In this document: piece by piece, positions 22,251 to 30,647 of the stretch
How the letters are laid out: each line of letters starts with the position of its first letter
How positions within the stretch are numbered: the stretch's first letter is position 1
DNA from: Bog-532 sp963833835
GTDB lineage: Bacteria; Actinomycetota; Actinomycetes; Streptosporangiales; Streptosporangiaceae
Length of the DNA stretch: 64,000 bases
Assembly: GCA_963833835.1 (NCBI GenBank)
Contig: CAWHZI010000010.1
Coordinates: forward strand, 62,001-126,000
Direction of reading: 5' to 3'
Notes under the pieces: generated by a model
The model's database searches: none
Told to the model about the DNA's origin: nothing
The model's input: the letters and a program-made list of their open reading frames with translations, nothing else
Translations under genes and position numbers: made by a program

Positions 22251-23129
22251 ATGACCATCGCCGTCACCGGCGCGACCGGACCGTTCGGCCGGCACGCCAT
22301 CGAGGCCCTGCTGGCCCGCGGCGTCCCCGCGGACCAGATCATCGCCGTCGGCCGCGACCAGGGCAAGCTCGGCCAGCTCCGGGAGCTCGGGGTCACGGTA
22401 CGAAGCGCCGACTACAACGACCCGGCGTCGCTGCGGGCCGCGTTCGCAGGTGCGGACCGGCTGCTGTTCGTCTCCGGCAGCGAGGTCGGCCAGCGCATCG
22501 CGCAGCACCAGGCCGTGGTCGACGCGGCCAAGGACGCCGGCGTCGGCCTGGTGGCGTACACCAGCGCGCCCAAGGCCGACACCTCCGACATGGGGCTGGC
22601 CGAGGAGCACCGGGTCACCGAGCAGGCCCTGATCGCCTCGGGGCTGCCGTACGTCTTCCTGCGCAACAGCTGGTACCTGGAGAACTACACCGGCCAGCTG
22701 CCGGTGGTGCTGGAGCACGGCCTGATCGGGGCGGCGGGCACGGGCCGGATCAGCGCCGCGACCCGGGCCGACCTGGCCGAGGCGGCGGCCACGGCGGTGG
22801 CGGGCGAGGGGCACGAGAGCCGGGTCTACGAGCTGGGCGGCCCGGCGTTCACGCTGGCCGAGCTGGCGGCCGAGATCGCACGGCAATCCGGCCGCGACGT
22901 CCGCTACACCGACCTGTCCGAGGACGGTTACGCCAAGGCGCTGGTGGACGCGGGCGTGCCGGCCGCGATGGCGGCCGTGCTGGCCGACAGCGACCGGGCC
23001 GCGGCCCAGGGTGCCCTGTACGTGGAGGGGAACGACCTGGAAGACCTGCTCGGCCGCCCGGCGACGCCGTGGCGCGAGGTGATCGGGCAGGCGCTGACCG
23101 CGCTGGGCGCATTGCCCACGCAGGCCTGA
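22251..23129 (+). CDS. NmrA/YtfG-like NAD(P)H-dependent quinone reductase
   Basis: 292 residues of atypical short-chain dehydrogenase fold. The Rossmann motif is ITVTGATGxFG-like (IAVTGATGPFGRHAIEALLA), with VGRDQGKL for the NADP ribose, LVAYTSAPKA and LRNSWYLENYTGQLP. Close relatives (QorA/YtfG) reduce quinones. Control by the divergent HxlR protein is likely. Several Ala/Asp-rich stretches are typical of the high GC content and not unusual. Confidence 0.88.
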   Translation: MTIAVTGATGPFGRHAIEALLARGVPADQIIAVGRDQGKLGQLRELGVTVRSADYNDPASLRAAFAGADRLLFVSGSEVGQRIAQHQAVVDAAKDAGVGLVAYTSAPKADTSDMGLAEEHRVTEQALIASGLPYVFLRNSWYLENYTGQLPVVLEHGLIGAAGTGRISAATRADLAEAAATAVAGEGHESRVYELGGPAFTLAELAAEIARQSGRDVRYTDLSEDGYAKALVDAGVPAAMAAVLADSDRAAAQGALYVEGNDLEDLLGRPATPWREVIGQALTALGALPTQA

Positions 23130-23239
23130 CGCGCGGGGCCGTCGCGGGGGTTATCGGCGGGGGTTAACCGCATGGCGAGCGCCGCCGGGGCGCGCGTACC
23201 GTGCTGTCATCGGGTTACCGCAACGATGTGGAGGCGGTC

Positions 23240-23464
23240 ATGGCGGCACACTGGAGCGATCTCAGCCCGCGGACCCGGCGGCTGCTCATCGCCGGGGCGG
23301 GGGCGGAAGCCCTGCTCAAGCTGGCGGTGCTGGTCGACCTGAGGCGCCGCCCGGCCAGCGAGGTGCGGGGCCCGAAGCGGGCGTGGGCGCTGGCCATGGT
23401 GGTCAACTCGGCCGGGGCGATACCGATCGCCTACTTCGCGCTCGGGCGGCGCCGGCGCGGCTGA
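23240..23464 (+). CDS. Small PLDc_N-type membrane protein
   Basis: 74 residues. A first helix (LLIAGAGAEALLKLAVLVDL) is followed by RRPASEVRGPKRAWALAMVV and a second helix ending in YFALGRRR. This RxxxxVRGPKxxW...YFxxGRR pattern is the phospholipase D nuclease N-terminal (cardiolipin synthase N) module, found widely as a stand-alone two-helix protein. GGAGG precedes ATG 23240. Its 3' end overlaps the convergent Lrp gene by 34 bases. Confidence 0.75.
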   Translation: MAAHWSDLSPRTRRLLIAGAGAEALLKLAVLVDLRRRPASEVRGPKRAWALAMVVNSAGAIPIAYFALGRRRRG

Positions 23465-23946
23465 CGGGCCGGGGTCTCGGCGGCCAGGTCCAGCGGGAGC
23501 CGGGACGGCGGCTTGACCTCGGACAGCCGCAGGTAGGTGACCAGGCGCTGGCCGCCCCGGGTGGCCAGGCCGGCCAGCACCTGCTGGAGTTCGGCCACGT
23601 CCCGGGCGACCACGCTGAGCAGGTAGTCGGTCTCGCCGGCCACGATGTCGGCCGAGATGATCTGCGGCACCGCGCGTACGTGGTCCTCGAAGATCCGCTC
23701 GGACCGGGCGTCGTGCCGGGACAGGGTGGCCATCACGTACAGCTGCAGCGGGAAACCCGCTGCGGCCGGGTCCAGTTGCGCGCTGATGACCCGGATGACG
23801 CCGGACTCCTTCAGCCAGCGGACCCGGTGCAGCGTAGCCGCAGGTGACAGCCCGACCAGCCGGGCCAGCTCCACGTTGGTGGAGTCGGCATCTTCCTGCA
23901 GCGCGGTTAGCAGCTTCACGTCAACTTCATCAAGTTCAACGGCCAT
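23431..23946 (-). CDS. Lrp/AsnC-family regulator
   Basis: 171 residues. An HTH (LDEVDVKLLTALQEDADSTN; LARLVGLSPAATLHRVRWLK) precedes a RAM/AsnC ligand domain (YVMATLSRHDARSERIFEDH; GETDYLLSVVARDVAELQQV). It is divergent from an EamA exporter, a frequent arrangement in which an Lrp protein senses an amino acid and controls its exporter. The basic tail (RQPRRRRPSAK) is extra. ATG at 23946. Confidence 0.92.
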   Translation of the reverse strand: MAVELDEVDVKLLTALQEDADSTNVELARLVGLSPAATLHRVRWLKESGVIRVISAQLDPAAAGFPLQLYVMATLSRHDARSERIFEDHVRAVPQIISADIVAGETDYLLSVVARDVAELQQVLAGLATRGGQRLVTYLRLSEVKPPSRLPLDLAAETPARQPRRRRPSAK

Positions 23947-24016
23947 AACACTTAATATTAGTTGGCTGACAACGTTAGTCGACCAACTTTCAGTTCGCAG
24001 ATGGCAAAATGTATGC

Positions 24017-25399
24017 ATGAACAACAACCGCCGCCTCTCCATCGCCGCGCTGGCCGCTGCCGGGATGCTGTGGGGCACCACCGTGCCGTTGTCCAAGCTC
24101 GCCCTGGCCTGGCTGCCGGCCGGCTGGCTGACCGTGGCCCGGTTCGGCCTGGCCGCCGCGGTCCTGCTGCTGATGACCCGCCGGAACGCCTCCCGGACCC
24201 GGAACGCCACCCAGGCCCAGGCCCGGGCTGGGCTGCGGCGCGCGGGCACGCCGCTGGTGCTGGTCTCCGGGGCCATCGGGTACGGCGGATCGGTGATCCT
24301 GCAGAACGCCGGCGTCGCGCTGACCAGCGTGACCCACGCCGCGCTGCTCATCGGCGCGGTGCCGGTGCTGGTCGCGGTGATTGCCGCGGTCTGGCAGCGG
24401 TCCGTGGCCCCGCCGGTGGCCTGGCTCGGGTTCGTGGTGTCGCTGGCCGGGGTCGGCCTGGTCACCGGCGGGCGCGGTGGCGGGGCCTCGACGGCCGGCG
24501 ACGGCCTGGTCATGGCCTCGCTGCTGGTCTCGGCCACGTTCACCGTGGCCCAGAACCGGATACTGCGCGACCGGGACCCGATCGCGGTCACCGCGGTGCA
24601 GTTCCTCGGGGCGGCCGTGGCGGCCCTGCTGTACTCCGTGGTCGTGGAGGGGCTGCCGCCGGTACCGCACGCGGCGGGCCCGGTCCTGGCCACGCTGGCG
24701 CTGGCCATCTTCGGCACGCTGGTCCCGTTCACCCTGTTCGCCTACGGTCAGACCCGGATCTCGGCCGAAGCGGCCGGCGCGTTCCTCAACCTCGAACCGC
24801 TGGTCGGCGCGCTGGCCGGGGTGGTGGCGTTCGGCGACCCGGTCGGCCCGCTGCAGGAGGCCGGGGGCGCGACGATCGTGATCGGCATAGCCTTGAGCTC
24901 GATTCCGCTGCTGGGCCTGCGAAACGGGAGGGGGCGCGGTGCGCCGGATGGAAGCGCGGGAACGGCGAGCCCGGCTGGGCCTGCGGCACCGGCTCGCGCC
25001 GGAAGCACGGGCGGGCGACCCGCCCGAGGCGGCGCGCTCGCTGGTCGCGGTGCACAGCACCGACCCGTCCTCGGTCTACGTGGGCCTGCTGAGCCGGATG
25101 GCGGGCGGATCCCTGTCCACGGTCGAGCACGCGCTGTACCAGGACCGGACGCTCATCCGGCTGCTGGGCATGCGCCGCACCGTGTTCGTGACCACGCTGG
25201 ACCTCGCGGCGCTGATCCAGGCCGCGTGCGGCCGGGCGGTCGCGGCCCGGGAACGGCGCAAGGTCGTCGGGTGGCTGGCCGAATCCGGCGCCGCCGAGTA
25301 CCCAGACGGCCTGGGCGCCCCGAGCGGCCCGGACGGCCCGGACCGCTGGCTGGCCGAGGTGGAGCAGGCGGCGCTGCGGGCCCTGGTCGCCCGGGGTGA
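24017..25399 (+). CDS. EamA/DMT-family exporter with anomalous C-terminal read-through
   Basis: Residues 1-~300 form a complete ten-helix EamA transporter (AAGMLWGTTVPLSKLALAWL; YGGSVILQNAGVALTSVTHA; AEAAGAFLNLEPLVGALAGV), a likely metabolite or amino-acid exporter controlled by the divergent Lrp gene. After GIALSSIPLLGLRNGRGRG the frame does not stop. It runs ~150 codons of Gly/Arg/Pro-rich sequence inside the next gene in another frame. Normal relatives are about 300 residues, so the true end is probably near 24930 and a stop has been lost by mutation or sequence error. Confidence 0.8.
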   Translation: MNNNRRLSIAALAAAGMLWGTTVPLSKLALAWLPAGWLTVARFGLAAAVLLLMTRRNASRTRNATQAQARAGLRRAGTPLVLVSGAIGYGGSVILQNAGVALTSVTHAALLIGAVPVLVAVIAAVWQRSVAPPVAWLGFVVSLAGVGLVTGGRGGGASTAGDGLVMASLLVSATFTVAQNRILRDRDPIAVTAVQFLGAAVAALLYSVVVEGLPPVPHAAGPVLATLALAIFGTLVPFTLFAYGQTRISAEAAGAFLNLEPLVGALAGVVAFGDPVGPLQEAGGATIVIGIALSSIPLLGLRNGRGRGAPDGSAGTASPAGPAAPARAGSTGGRPARGGALAGRGAQHRPVLGLRGPAEPDGGRIPVHGRARAVPGPDAHPAAGHAPHRVRDHAGPRGADPGRVRPGGRGPGTAQGRRVAGRIRRRRVPRRPGRPERPGRPGPLAGRGGAGGAAGPGRPG

Positions 25400-26159
25400 G
25401 GCCACCGCGGCCGAGCTGGCCGCCGACGATCCGCGGCTGAAGACCGAGATCGTGCTGTCCCGGGGCAAGGACTACCAGGGGCGGCAGAACATCAGCAGCC
25501 GGGTGCTGTTCCTGCTGGCCGCGCAGGGCCTGGCCGTACGGGGCCGCCCGCGCGGATCGTGGACCTCGCACCAGTACCGCTGGTCACCACTGACCCTGTG
25601 GTGCCCGGACGGGCTGGCCGACTGGGCCACCGAGGACGCCGAGGTCGAGCTGGCCCGCCGCTGGCTGCAGTCCTACGGGCCGGCCACCGCCGACGACCTG
25701 CAGTGGTGGATGGGCTGGACCAAGACACAGACCCGGCGGGTGCTGACCGGGCTGCGGCCGGCCGAGGTCGACCTGGACGGCGAGCCCGGCATCGTGCTGC
25801 CCGATGACCTGGCCCCGGTAGCGGAGCCGGAGCCCTGGGTGGCGCTGCTGCCCGGCCTGGACTCCACCCCGATGGGCTGGCAGCGCCGGGACTGGTATCT
25901 GGGCGGGCACGGGCCGCGGCTGTTCGACCGGACCGGGAACGTCGGGCCGACCCTGTGGTGGGACGGCCGGATCGTCGGCGGCTGGGCCCAAGACCCGGAT
26001 GGCCAGGTCGTATGCCGCTTCCTGGAGGACGTGGGCGCCGACGCGGTGGCGGCGGCCGACGCGGCCGCGGCCCGGCTGACCACCGTGGTCGGTCCGGTCC
26101 GGCTCACCGCCCGGACCCGGGGCATGACCTGGCTGGAGCAGGAGCTGGCGGGCAAGTAG
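24939..26159 (+). CDS. Winged-helix HTH_42 protein (AlkZ/YcaQ-like)
   Basis: 406 residues of the HTH_42 (DUF1006) family: GLRHRLAP, ARSLVAVHSTDPSSVYVGLL, RTLIRLLGMRRTVFVTTLDL, ATADDLQWWMGWTKTQTRRV and the C-terminal RIVGGWAQDPDGQV. The superfamily includes AlkZ and YcaQ/AlkX, glycosylases that unhook DNA interstrand crosslinks or alkylated bases. The catalytic Q-x-Q/D motif of those enzymes is replaced by HSTD at the corresponding place, so activity is not assured. GTG at 24939 has GGGAGGGGG upstream. It overlaps the read-through end of EamA. Confidence 0.85.
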   Translation: MRRMEARERRARLGLRHRLAPEARAGDPPEAARSLVAVHSTDPSSVYVGLLSRMAGGSLSTVEHALYQDRTLIRLLGMRRTVFVTTLDLAALIQAACGRAVAARERRKVVGWLAESGAAEYPDGLGAPSGPDGPDRWLAEVEQAALRALVARGEATAAELAADDPRLKTEIVLSRGKDYQGRQNISSRVLFLLAAQGLAVRGRPRGSWTSHQYRWSPLTLWCPDGLADWATEDAEVELARRWLQSYGPATADDLQWWMGWTKTQTRRVLTGLRPAEVDLDGEPGIVLPDDLAPVAEPEPWVALLPGLDSTPMGWQRRDWYLGGHGPRLFDRTGNVGPTLWWDGRIVGGWAQDPDGQVVCRFLEDVGADAVAAADAAAARLTTVVGPVRLTARTRGMTWLEQELAGK

Positions 26160-26206
26160 GCCGCGCCACGCGCCGGCGCCGGCGGCCTCCGCGGCGTCGG
26201 CCCCGC

Positions 26207-26713
26207 TCAGAAGCGGTGCGTGGTGTGGGTGAACGTGCCCTGGCCGAACGCCAGCACCTTGGCCGGGGCGACGGAGTAGACCAGCACCGGGAAGTCCCCG
26301 CCGGCGTGGAAGAAGGACCCGTCCCGCACCTCGAAGTTCCAGCGGCCGTCCCACTTGGCCGTCCAGGCCTGGGCCAGCGCGTGGAGCGTCGCCTCGTCGC
26401 TGACCGGGACGGCGTCGCCCTCGACCACCACGTCCAGGCCCTCGTCCCAGCGGCGGTCGGCCACGGTCAGCAGCACGTGCGGATTGTGCCGCAGGTTGAC
26501 CGCTTTCTGCTCCTCGGTGCCGGTGCAGAAGTGCAGCGCGCCGTCCTGCCACACGGTCACCAGCGGCGTCTGGTGCGGCCGCCCGTCGGCCCGGACCGTG
26601 GTGAGCCAGGTCAGCTCGGCCGTCTCCAGTACCGTGCGGGTCTGTTCCCAGCTGGTGGCGGTGGCCTTGGGTTCGCTGAACCGCTCGTCCAGGCTGGTCT
26701 GGGGCGTGGTCAT
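26207..26713 (-). CDS. PPOX-family split-barrel flavoprotein
   Basis: 168 residues. AELTWLTTVRADGRPHQTPL, then VWQDGALHFCTGTEEQKAVN, LRHNPHVLLTVADRRWDEGL and DVVVEGDAVPV are the pyridoxamine-oxidase-like fold used by FMN- and F420-binding proteins in actinobacteria. It ends with KVLAFGQGTFTHTTHRF. The substrate is unknown. It is longer than, and clearly different from, the PPOX protein at 2278-2766. Convergent with the HTH_42 gene 47 bases away. Confidence 0.88.
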   Translation of the reverse strand: MTTPQTSLDERFSEPKATATSWEQTRTVLETAELTWLTTVRADGRPHQTPLVTVWQDGALHFCTGTEEQKAVNLRHNPHVLLTVADRRWDEGLDVVVEGDAVPVSDEATLHALAQAWTAKWDGRWNFEVRDGSFFHAGGDFPVLVYSVAPAKVLAFGQGTFTHTTHRF

Positions 26714-26804
26714 CGGATGGCCCTTTCGTTAGTCGTGTGCCGGTCGTGAGCCTCGTCCCGGGTAGACGGCCGGCTGGCCGCCAATTCATCGCCGGCCGAC
26801 TACT

Positions 26805-27674
26805 GTGGGCCGGGTGCGGGTAGCGACGTGGAACGTGAACTCGGTCAAGCAGCGACTGCCCCGGCTGCTTCCCTGGCTGGACGAGCGCCGGCCGGACGTG
26901 GTCTGCCTGCAGGAGACCAAGCTGGCGGACGCCGCCTTCACCGAGCTGCTCGGGGCCGAGCTGGCCAAGCGGGATTACCAGGTCGCGGTGCACGGCGAGC
27001 CCCGGTGGAACGGGGTGGCCATCTTGTCCCGGGCCGGCCTGGATGACGTGGTGACCGGGCTGGCCGGCGCCCCCGGGTTCCCGGAGCCGGAAGCCCGGGC
27101 GGTGGCGGCCACCTGCGGCGGGATCCGGGTCCACTCGGTGTACGTGCCCAACGGCCGGTCGCCCGGCTCGGACCACTACCAGTACAAGCTGGCCTGGCTG
27201 GCCGCGCTGACCGAGGTGGTCGCGGCCGGCCCGGACGCGACGCTGGTGTGCGGGGACATGAACATCGCGCCGGCCGACGCGGACGTGTTCGACCCGGCCG
27301 CCTTCGTGGACCAGACCCACGTCACCCCGCCGGAGCGGGCGGCACTGGCCCGGCTGGAGGCACTCGGCCTGCACGACGTGGTCCGGGACCGCTGGCCGTC
27401 CGAGCAGGTGTTCAGCTACTGGGACTACCGGGCCGGGATGTTCCACCAGAACCTGGGCATGCGGATCGACCTGGTGCTGGCCAGCGATCCGGTGGCGCCG
27501 CGGGTCCGGGCGGCCTGGGTCGACCGGCAGGCGCGCAAGGGCACCGGCCCGAGCGACCACGCCCCGGTCATCGTGGACCTGGACGAGGCGCCGGGCGGGG
27601 ACATCGGCCCGATGGTGCCACCGCCGTCGGCCCGGGCGCCGAAGCGCCCGGTCAAGCTGCCGCAGTCACCCTGA
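26805..27674 (+). CDS. xthA: Exodeoxyribonuclease III / AP endonuclease
   Basis: Up to 289 residues of the exonuclease-endonuclease-phosphatase fold: VATWNVNSVKQRLPRLLPWL, the metal ligand in CLQETK, CGDMNIAP, FSYWDYRAGMFHQNLGMRID and the catalytic SDHAPVIVDL. It cleaves DNA at abasic sites and degrades 3' ends. GTG 26805 and GTG 26814 are both possible starts; the second gives the usual VRVATWNVNS terminus. The tail after ~265 (MVPPPSARAPKRPVKLPQSP) is an unusual proline-rich extension. Monocistronic by spacing. Confidence 0.93.
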   Translation: MGRVRVATWNVNSVKQRLPRLLPWLDERRPDVVCLQETKLADAAFTELLGAELAKRDYQVAVHGEPRWNGVAILSRAGLDDVVTGLAGAPGFPEPEARAVAATCGGIRVHSVYVPNGRSPGSDHYQYKLAWLAALTEVVAAGPDATLVCGDMNIAPADADVFDPAAFVDQTHVTPPERAALARLEALGLHDVVRDRWPSEQVFSYWDYRAGMFHQNLGMRIDLVLASDPVAPRVRAAWVDRQARKGTGPSDHAPVIVDLDEAPGGDIGPMVPPPSARAPKRPVKLPQSP

Positions 27675-27766
27675 CGCGAGGCCCCGCACCCTGAGGCGGG
27701 CCCCCGCGTGGACCGCCCCAGGGATCTGATCGCCGCCGGGCTGTGACCGCCGGACTGTGCCGACGG

Positions 27767-28603
27767 TCAGGGGCTGACCACCAGCTTGTTGAACTTGAAG
27801 CCGAGCCAGGGCTTGCGGCCACCCGCGCGGAGCCGGCCGCGCAGCATCGGCCCCCACTGGGAAATCCGGCCGTAGCCGACCAGCAGGAAGGCCACCGGGT
27901 CGGCGGTGATCACGCAGTCAGCTGAGCCGGTAGCGGGACCGACGGTGGCCGTGCCGTCGTCGATCACCAGCTGGTAGCGCAGGTCGCCGCCGAACCGCAG
28001 CTCGTACCGGGCCTGCAGGCCGCGGGCCTGGTCACGGTTGAGGTAGGCGGGCAGCACGGCCACCGCGCCCGGGATGACCAGCCGCGCGTCGGCGGCCTCG
28101 ATGGGCCAGGGGCGGCCGGCCGAGCGGGCCAGGTCCAGTCCGTGGATGAGCTGCTCGCCGAGCACGATGGCGGCGACCGCGGCCGGCGTCATGGCCACCC
28201 CGATCGGGCTGCCCACCTGGGCGCCCGGCGGAGCAGTCTCGGCGGCGGCGATGAAGGCGGGCATGGCCCTGGTCAGCTCGGCGGCCAGCCGGTCCAGGCT
28301 CCGCTCGGGATATTCGTCCAGCTGGCGCTGGTTTTCGGCGGTACCGAGTTCGGCGGCGGACGTGGCGCCCGGCGCCGCGACCGGCCCCTGGCCGGCCACC
28401 ACGCCGGTGTACGTCCGCAGGTCGGCCACCACGTGCGCGGCGAGCTCGGCCGCCGTCCAGCGCAGGCCGGGCACAGGTGCCGCCGGGTTGGTGACCTCGC
28501 GCATCAGCTGCGCCAAGCGCTCCGCCGCCGCAGGCAGTGCGGCCGCGGCGGGGATGGTGTCGTGGGTTGTCCCGTGGTCAGGTGCAGTGACGTGATCGTT
28601 CAT
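27767..28603 (-). CDS. Maleylpyruvate isomerase-like (DinB) protein with SCP2-like C-terminus
   Basis: 278 residues. The N-terminal mycothiol-dependent DinB-type helical bundle has metal-site histidines (TAAELAAHVVADLRTYTGVV; LGEQLIHGLDLARSAGRPWP). The C-terminal ~100 residues (RYELRFGGDLRYQLVIDDGT, then DCVITADPVAFLLVGYGR) form an SCP2/sterol-carrier-like domain. Such proteins are typical of mycothiol-producing actinobacteria; the substrate is unknown. Divergent from a TetR gene, with a short palindrome between them. Confidence 0.85.
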   Translation of the reverse strand: MNDHVTAPDHGTTHDTIPAAAALPAAAERLAQLMREVTNPAAPVPGLRWTAAELAAHVVADLRTYTGVVAGQGPVAAPGATSAAELGTAENQRQLDEYPERSLDRLAAELTRAMPAFIAAAETAPPGAQVGSPIGVAMTPAAVAAIVLGEQLIHGLDLARSAGRPWPIEAADARLVIPGAVAVLPAYLNRDQARGLQARYELRFGGDLRYQLVIDDGTATVGPATGSADCVITADPVAFLLVGYGRISQWGPMLRGRLRAGGRKPWLGFKFNKLVVSP

Positions 28604-28637
28604 AACGTTGCCCCGTGATGTAGTATCGTTCACTGAC

Positions 28638-28650
28638 ATAACGAAGTTAT
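28638..28650. promoter_or_regulatory. Short TetR operator palindrome
   Basis: ATAAC-GAA-GTTAT (28638-28650) is a perfect palindrome, six bases before the possible ATG of the TetR gene and 34 bases upstream of the divergent DinB gene. Confidence 0.55.
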
Positions 28651-28655
28651 CTGAA

Positions 28656-29348
28656 ATGATGAGCAGGCACAAGACACTTAAGACGGGATACACAGGGGAA
28701 GTGCCACCAGCCAATTCGCCCGCCGGGCCGCTACCGGAGTCTGCTGGGACGCCGCCGTCCCTGCGGGCCGAGCAGGTCGCGCAGACCCGGGCCGCGCTGG
28801 TCGCGGCCGGCCGCCGCTTGTTCGGGCGCCAGGGCTTCGCGGCCACGTCGGTGGACGACGTGGCCCGGGAGGCGCGCGTCACCACCGGCGCGCTCTACCA
28901 CCACTTCCCGAACAAGACCAAGCTGTTCGAGGCGGTCTTCGAGCAGGCGCACACCGAGCTGATGGAGGCGTCGGTGCAGGCCGCGATGGGCGCGCCGGAC
29001 GAGCTGGAGCTGCTGGCCCGGGGGTTCGAGGCGTTCCTGGACAGCGCGCAGCAGCCGGAGCTGCGGCAGATCGTGATCGTCGACGCGCCGGCCGTGCTGG
29101 GCTTGGCCCGCTTCACCGAGCTGGATGAGAAGTTCGCCTACTCCGAGATCGTCTTCGCCTTGGAGAGCGCGGTGAACGGGGGGCGGCTCGAGGTCGACGA
29201 CCCGCCCACGCTGACCCGGCTGCTGCTGGGCGCGCTCACCCGCGGGGCCATGCTGGTGGCGAACTCCGAGGAGCCGGAGCGGACCCGCCAGTCCGTGGCC
29301 CGCACCATGCGCGCGCTGCTCACCAGCTTCGCGCCGCGGCGGGATTAG
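28656..29348 (+). CDS. TetR-family transcriptional regulator
   Basis: About 230 residues from ATG 28656 (ATG 28659 and GTG 28701 are alternatives; none has a good Shine-Dalgarno). The HTH is AALVAAGRRLFGRQGFAATS, then VTTGALYHHFPNKTKLFEAV. The C-terminal domain matches TetR_C common in actinobacteria (LIVDAPAVLG-like IVIVDAPAVLGLARFTELDE). It probably represses itself and the divergent DinB/SCP2 gene. Confidence 0.9.
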   Translation: MMSRHKTLKTGYTGEVPPANSPAGPLPESAGTPPSLRAEQVAQTRAALVAAGRRLFGRQGFAATSVDDVAREARVTTGALYHHFPNKTKLFEAVFEQAHTELMEASVQAAMGAPDELELLARGFEAFLDSAQQPELRQIVIVDAPAVLGLARFTELDEKFAYSEIVFALESAVNGGRLEVDDPPTLTRLLLGALTRGAMLVANSEEPERTRQSVARTMRALLTSFAPRRD

Positions 29349-29366
29349 CTCCCGGCCCCTGCCGGG

Positions 29367-30647
29367 TCAGGCGGGCTGCATGCCGCCCAGCGTGAGATCC
29401 CGCATCCCGCGCAGCGGCGACAGCAGCAACCACAGGCCGGATGTACAGCCGCCGATGACCGCCAGCCACAGCACCGCGTGCACGCCGATGGCGCTGCCCA
29501 GCGCCCCGGCGGCCAGCGCGCCGAGCGGCAGCGTGCCCCAGTTGATCCAGCGCTGGGCCGCGCTGACCCGCCCGCGCAGCCGCGGCGGGCAGGTGGCCTG
29601 CTGGTAGCTGACCAGGTTGATGCTGCACAAGGTGGCACCGAACGTCCAGGACACCCAGCCCACCGCGAACAGCAGCACCAGCCACCCGGGACGGGCCAGC
29701 GGAATCAGCAGACCCGGCAACGTGAAGACGGTGATGGACAGCCAGCTGAGCCGGGCCGAGCCGATCCGGCGGGTGAGCGGGCCCGACGCCAGGCCGCCGG
29801 CCACCCCGCCCACCGCGCCGAGCGCCAGCAGCACCCCGACGTAGGCGGGCCGCAGGTGCACGGTGCGGACCAGGAAGACCGGCCCGAGAGTCTCGACCAT
29901 GATCACGAAGAAGTTGGCCGTGCCGCTCCATACGGCGGCGCGCCACAGCACCGGCTCGCGCAGCACGTAACCGAGCCCCTGTCCCAGCTCCGCCCGGAGC
30001 CGCAGCCGGACCGGCCCGGGACCGGGAGCACCGGTGTCCGCTGGCTCGGGCCCGGCCCTGGGCTCCGGCTCGGCCCCCCTGATGAGCAGCAGGGTGGCCG
30101 CGGACAGGACGTAGGACACCGCGTCAGCGATCAGGGCCAGGGCCGGCCCGAGCAGCCCGACCAGCAGGGCCCCCAGGCCCGGCCCGGCGACCTGCGCCAC
30201 CGACTGGGTAGTGGTGAGCTTGGCGTTGCCTTCGAGCAGCTGACCGGGGCCGATCAGCTCGGGCAGGTAGCTGGTGTAGGCGACCAGGAAGATCGCCCCG
30301 CACGCACTGGAGACCAGCGCGACCAGGTAAAGCTGGCCCAGCGTCAGGACGCCGGCGGCCTGCGCCGCGGGCACCGAGCCGATCGTGACGGCCAGAACCA
30401 GGTCGCAGCCCAGCATGAGGCGGCGCTTGCGGACCCGGTCGGCCAGCACCCCGGCGGGCAGCGAGATGAGCAGGAAGGCGCTGGTCGTGGCCGTGGCCAG
30501 CAGGCCCACCTGGAAGGTACTGGCCTGGAGCAGGACGATGGCCACCAGCGGCAGTGCCACGATGGTGACCTGCGAGCCGGTCTGGCTGGCCGTCTGGCCG
30601 CCCCACAGCAGCATGAAATTCCGGTGCCGCCACAGGCCGGCCGTCAT
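29367..30647 (-). CDS. MFS exporter, EntS/MFS_3 type
   Basis: 426 residues with 10-12 membrane helices. LWGGQTASQTGSQVTIVALP, then ADRVRKRRLMLGCDLVLA (MFS motif A region), ACGAIFLVAYTSYLPELIGP and RGRVSAAQRWINWGTLPLGA are typical of the MFS_3 (enterobactin exporter-like) group. It probably exports a small molecule. ATG 30647 overlaps the stop of the CbbX-like gene (30644-30647, ATGA), so the two are translationally coupled. Confidence 0.9.
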   Translation of the reverse strand: MTAGLWRHRNFMLLWGGQTASQTGSQVTIVALPLVAIVLLQASTFQVGLLATATTSAFLLISLPAGVLADRVRKRRLMLGCDLVLAVTIGSVPAAQAAGVLTLGQLYLVALVSSACGAIFLVAYTSYLPELIGPGQLLEGNAKLTTTQSVAQVAGPGLGALLVGLLGPALALIADAVSYVLSAATLLLIRGAEPEPRAGPEPADTGAPGPGPVRLRLRAELGQGLGYVLREPVLWRAAVWSGTANFFVIMVETLGPVFLVRTVHLRPAYVGVLLALGAVGGVAGGLASGPLTRRIGSARLSWLSITVFTLPGLLIPLARPGWLVLLFAVGWVSWTFGATLCSINLVSYQQATCPPRLRGRVSAAQRWINWGTLPLGALAAGALGSAIGVHAVLWLAVIGGCTSGLWLLLSPLRGMRDLTLGGMQPA

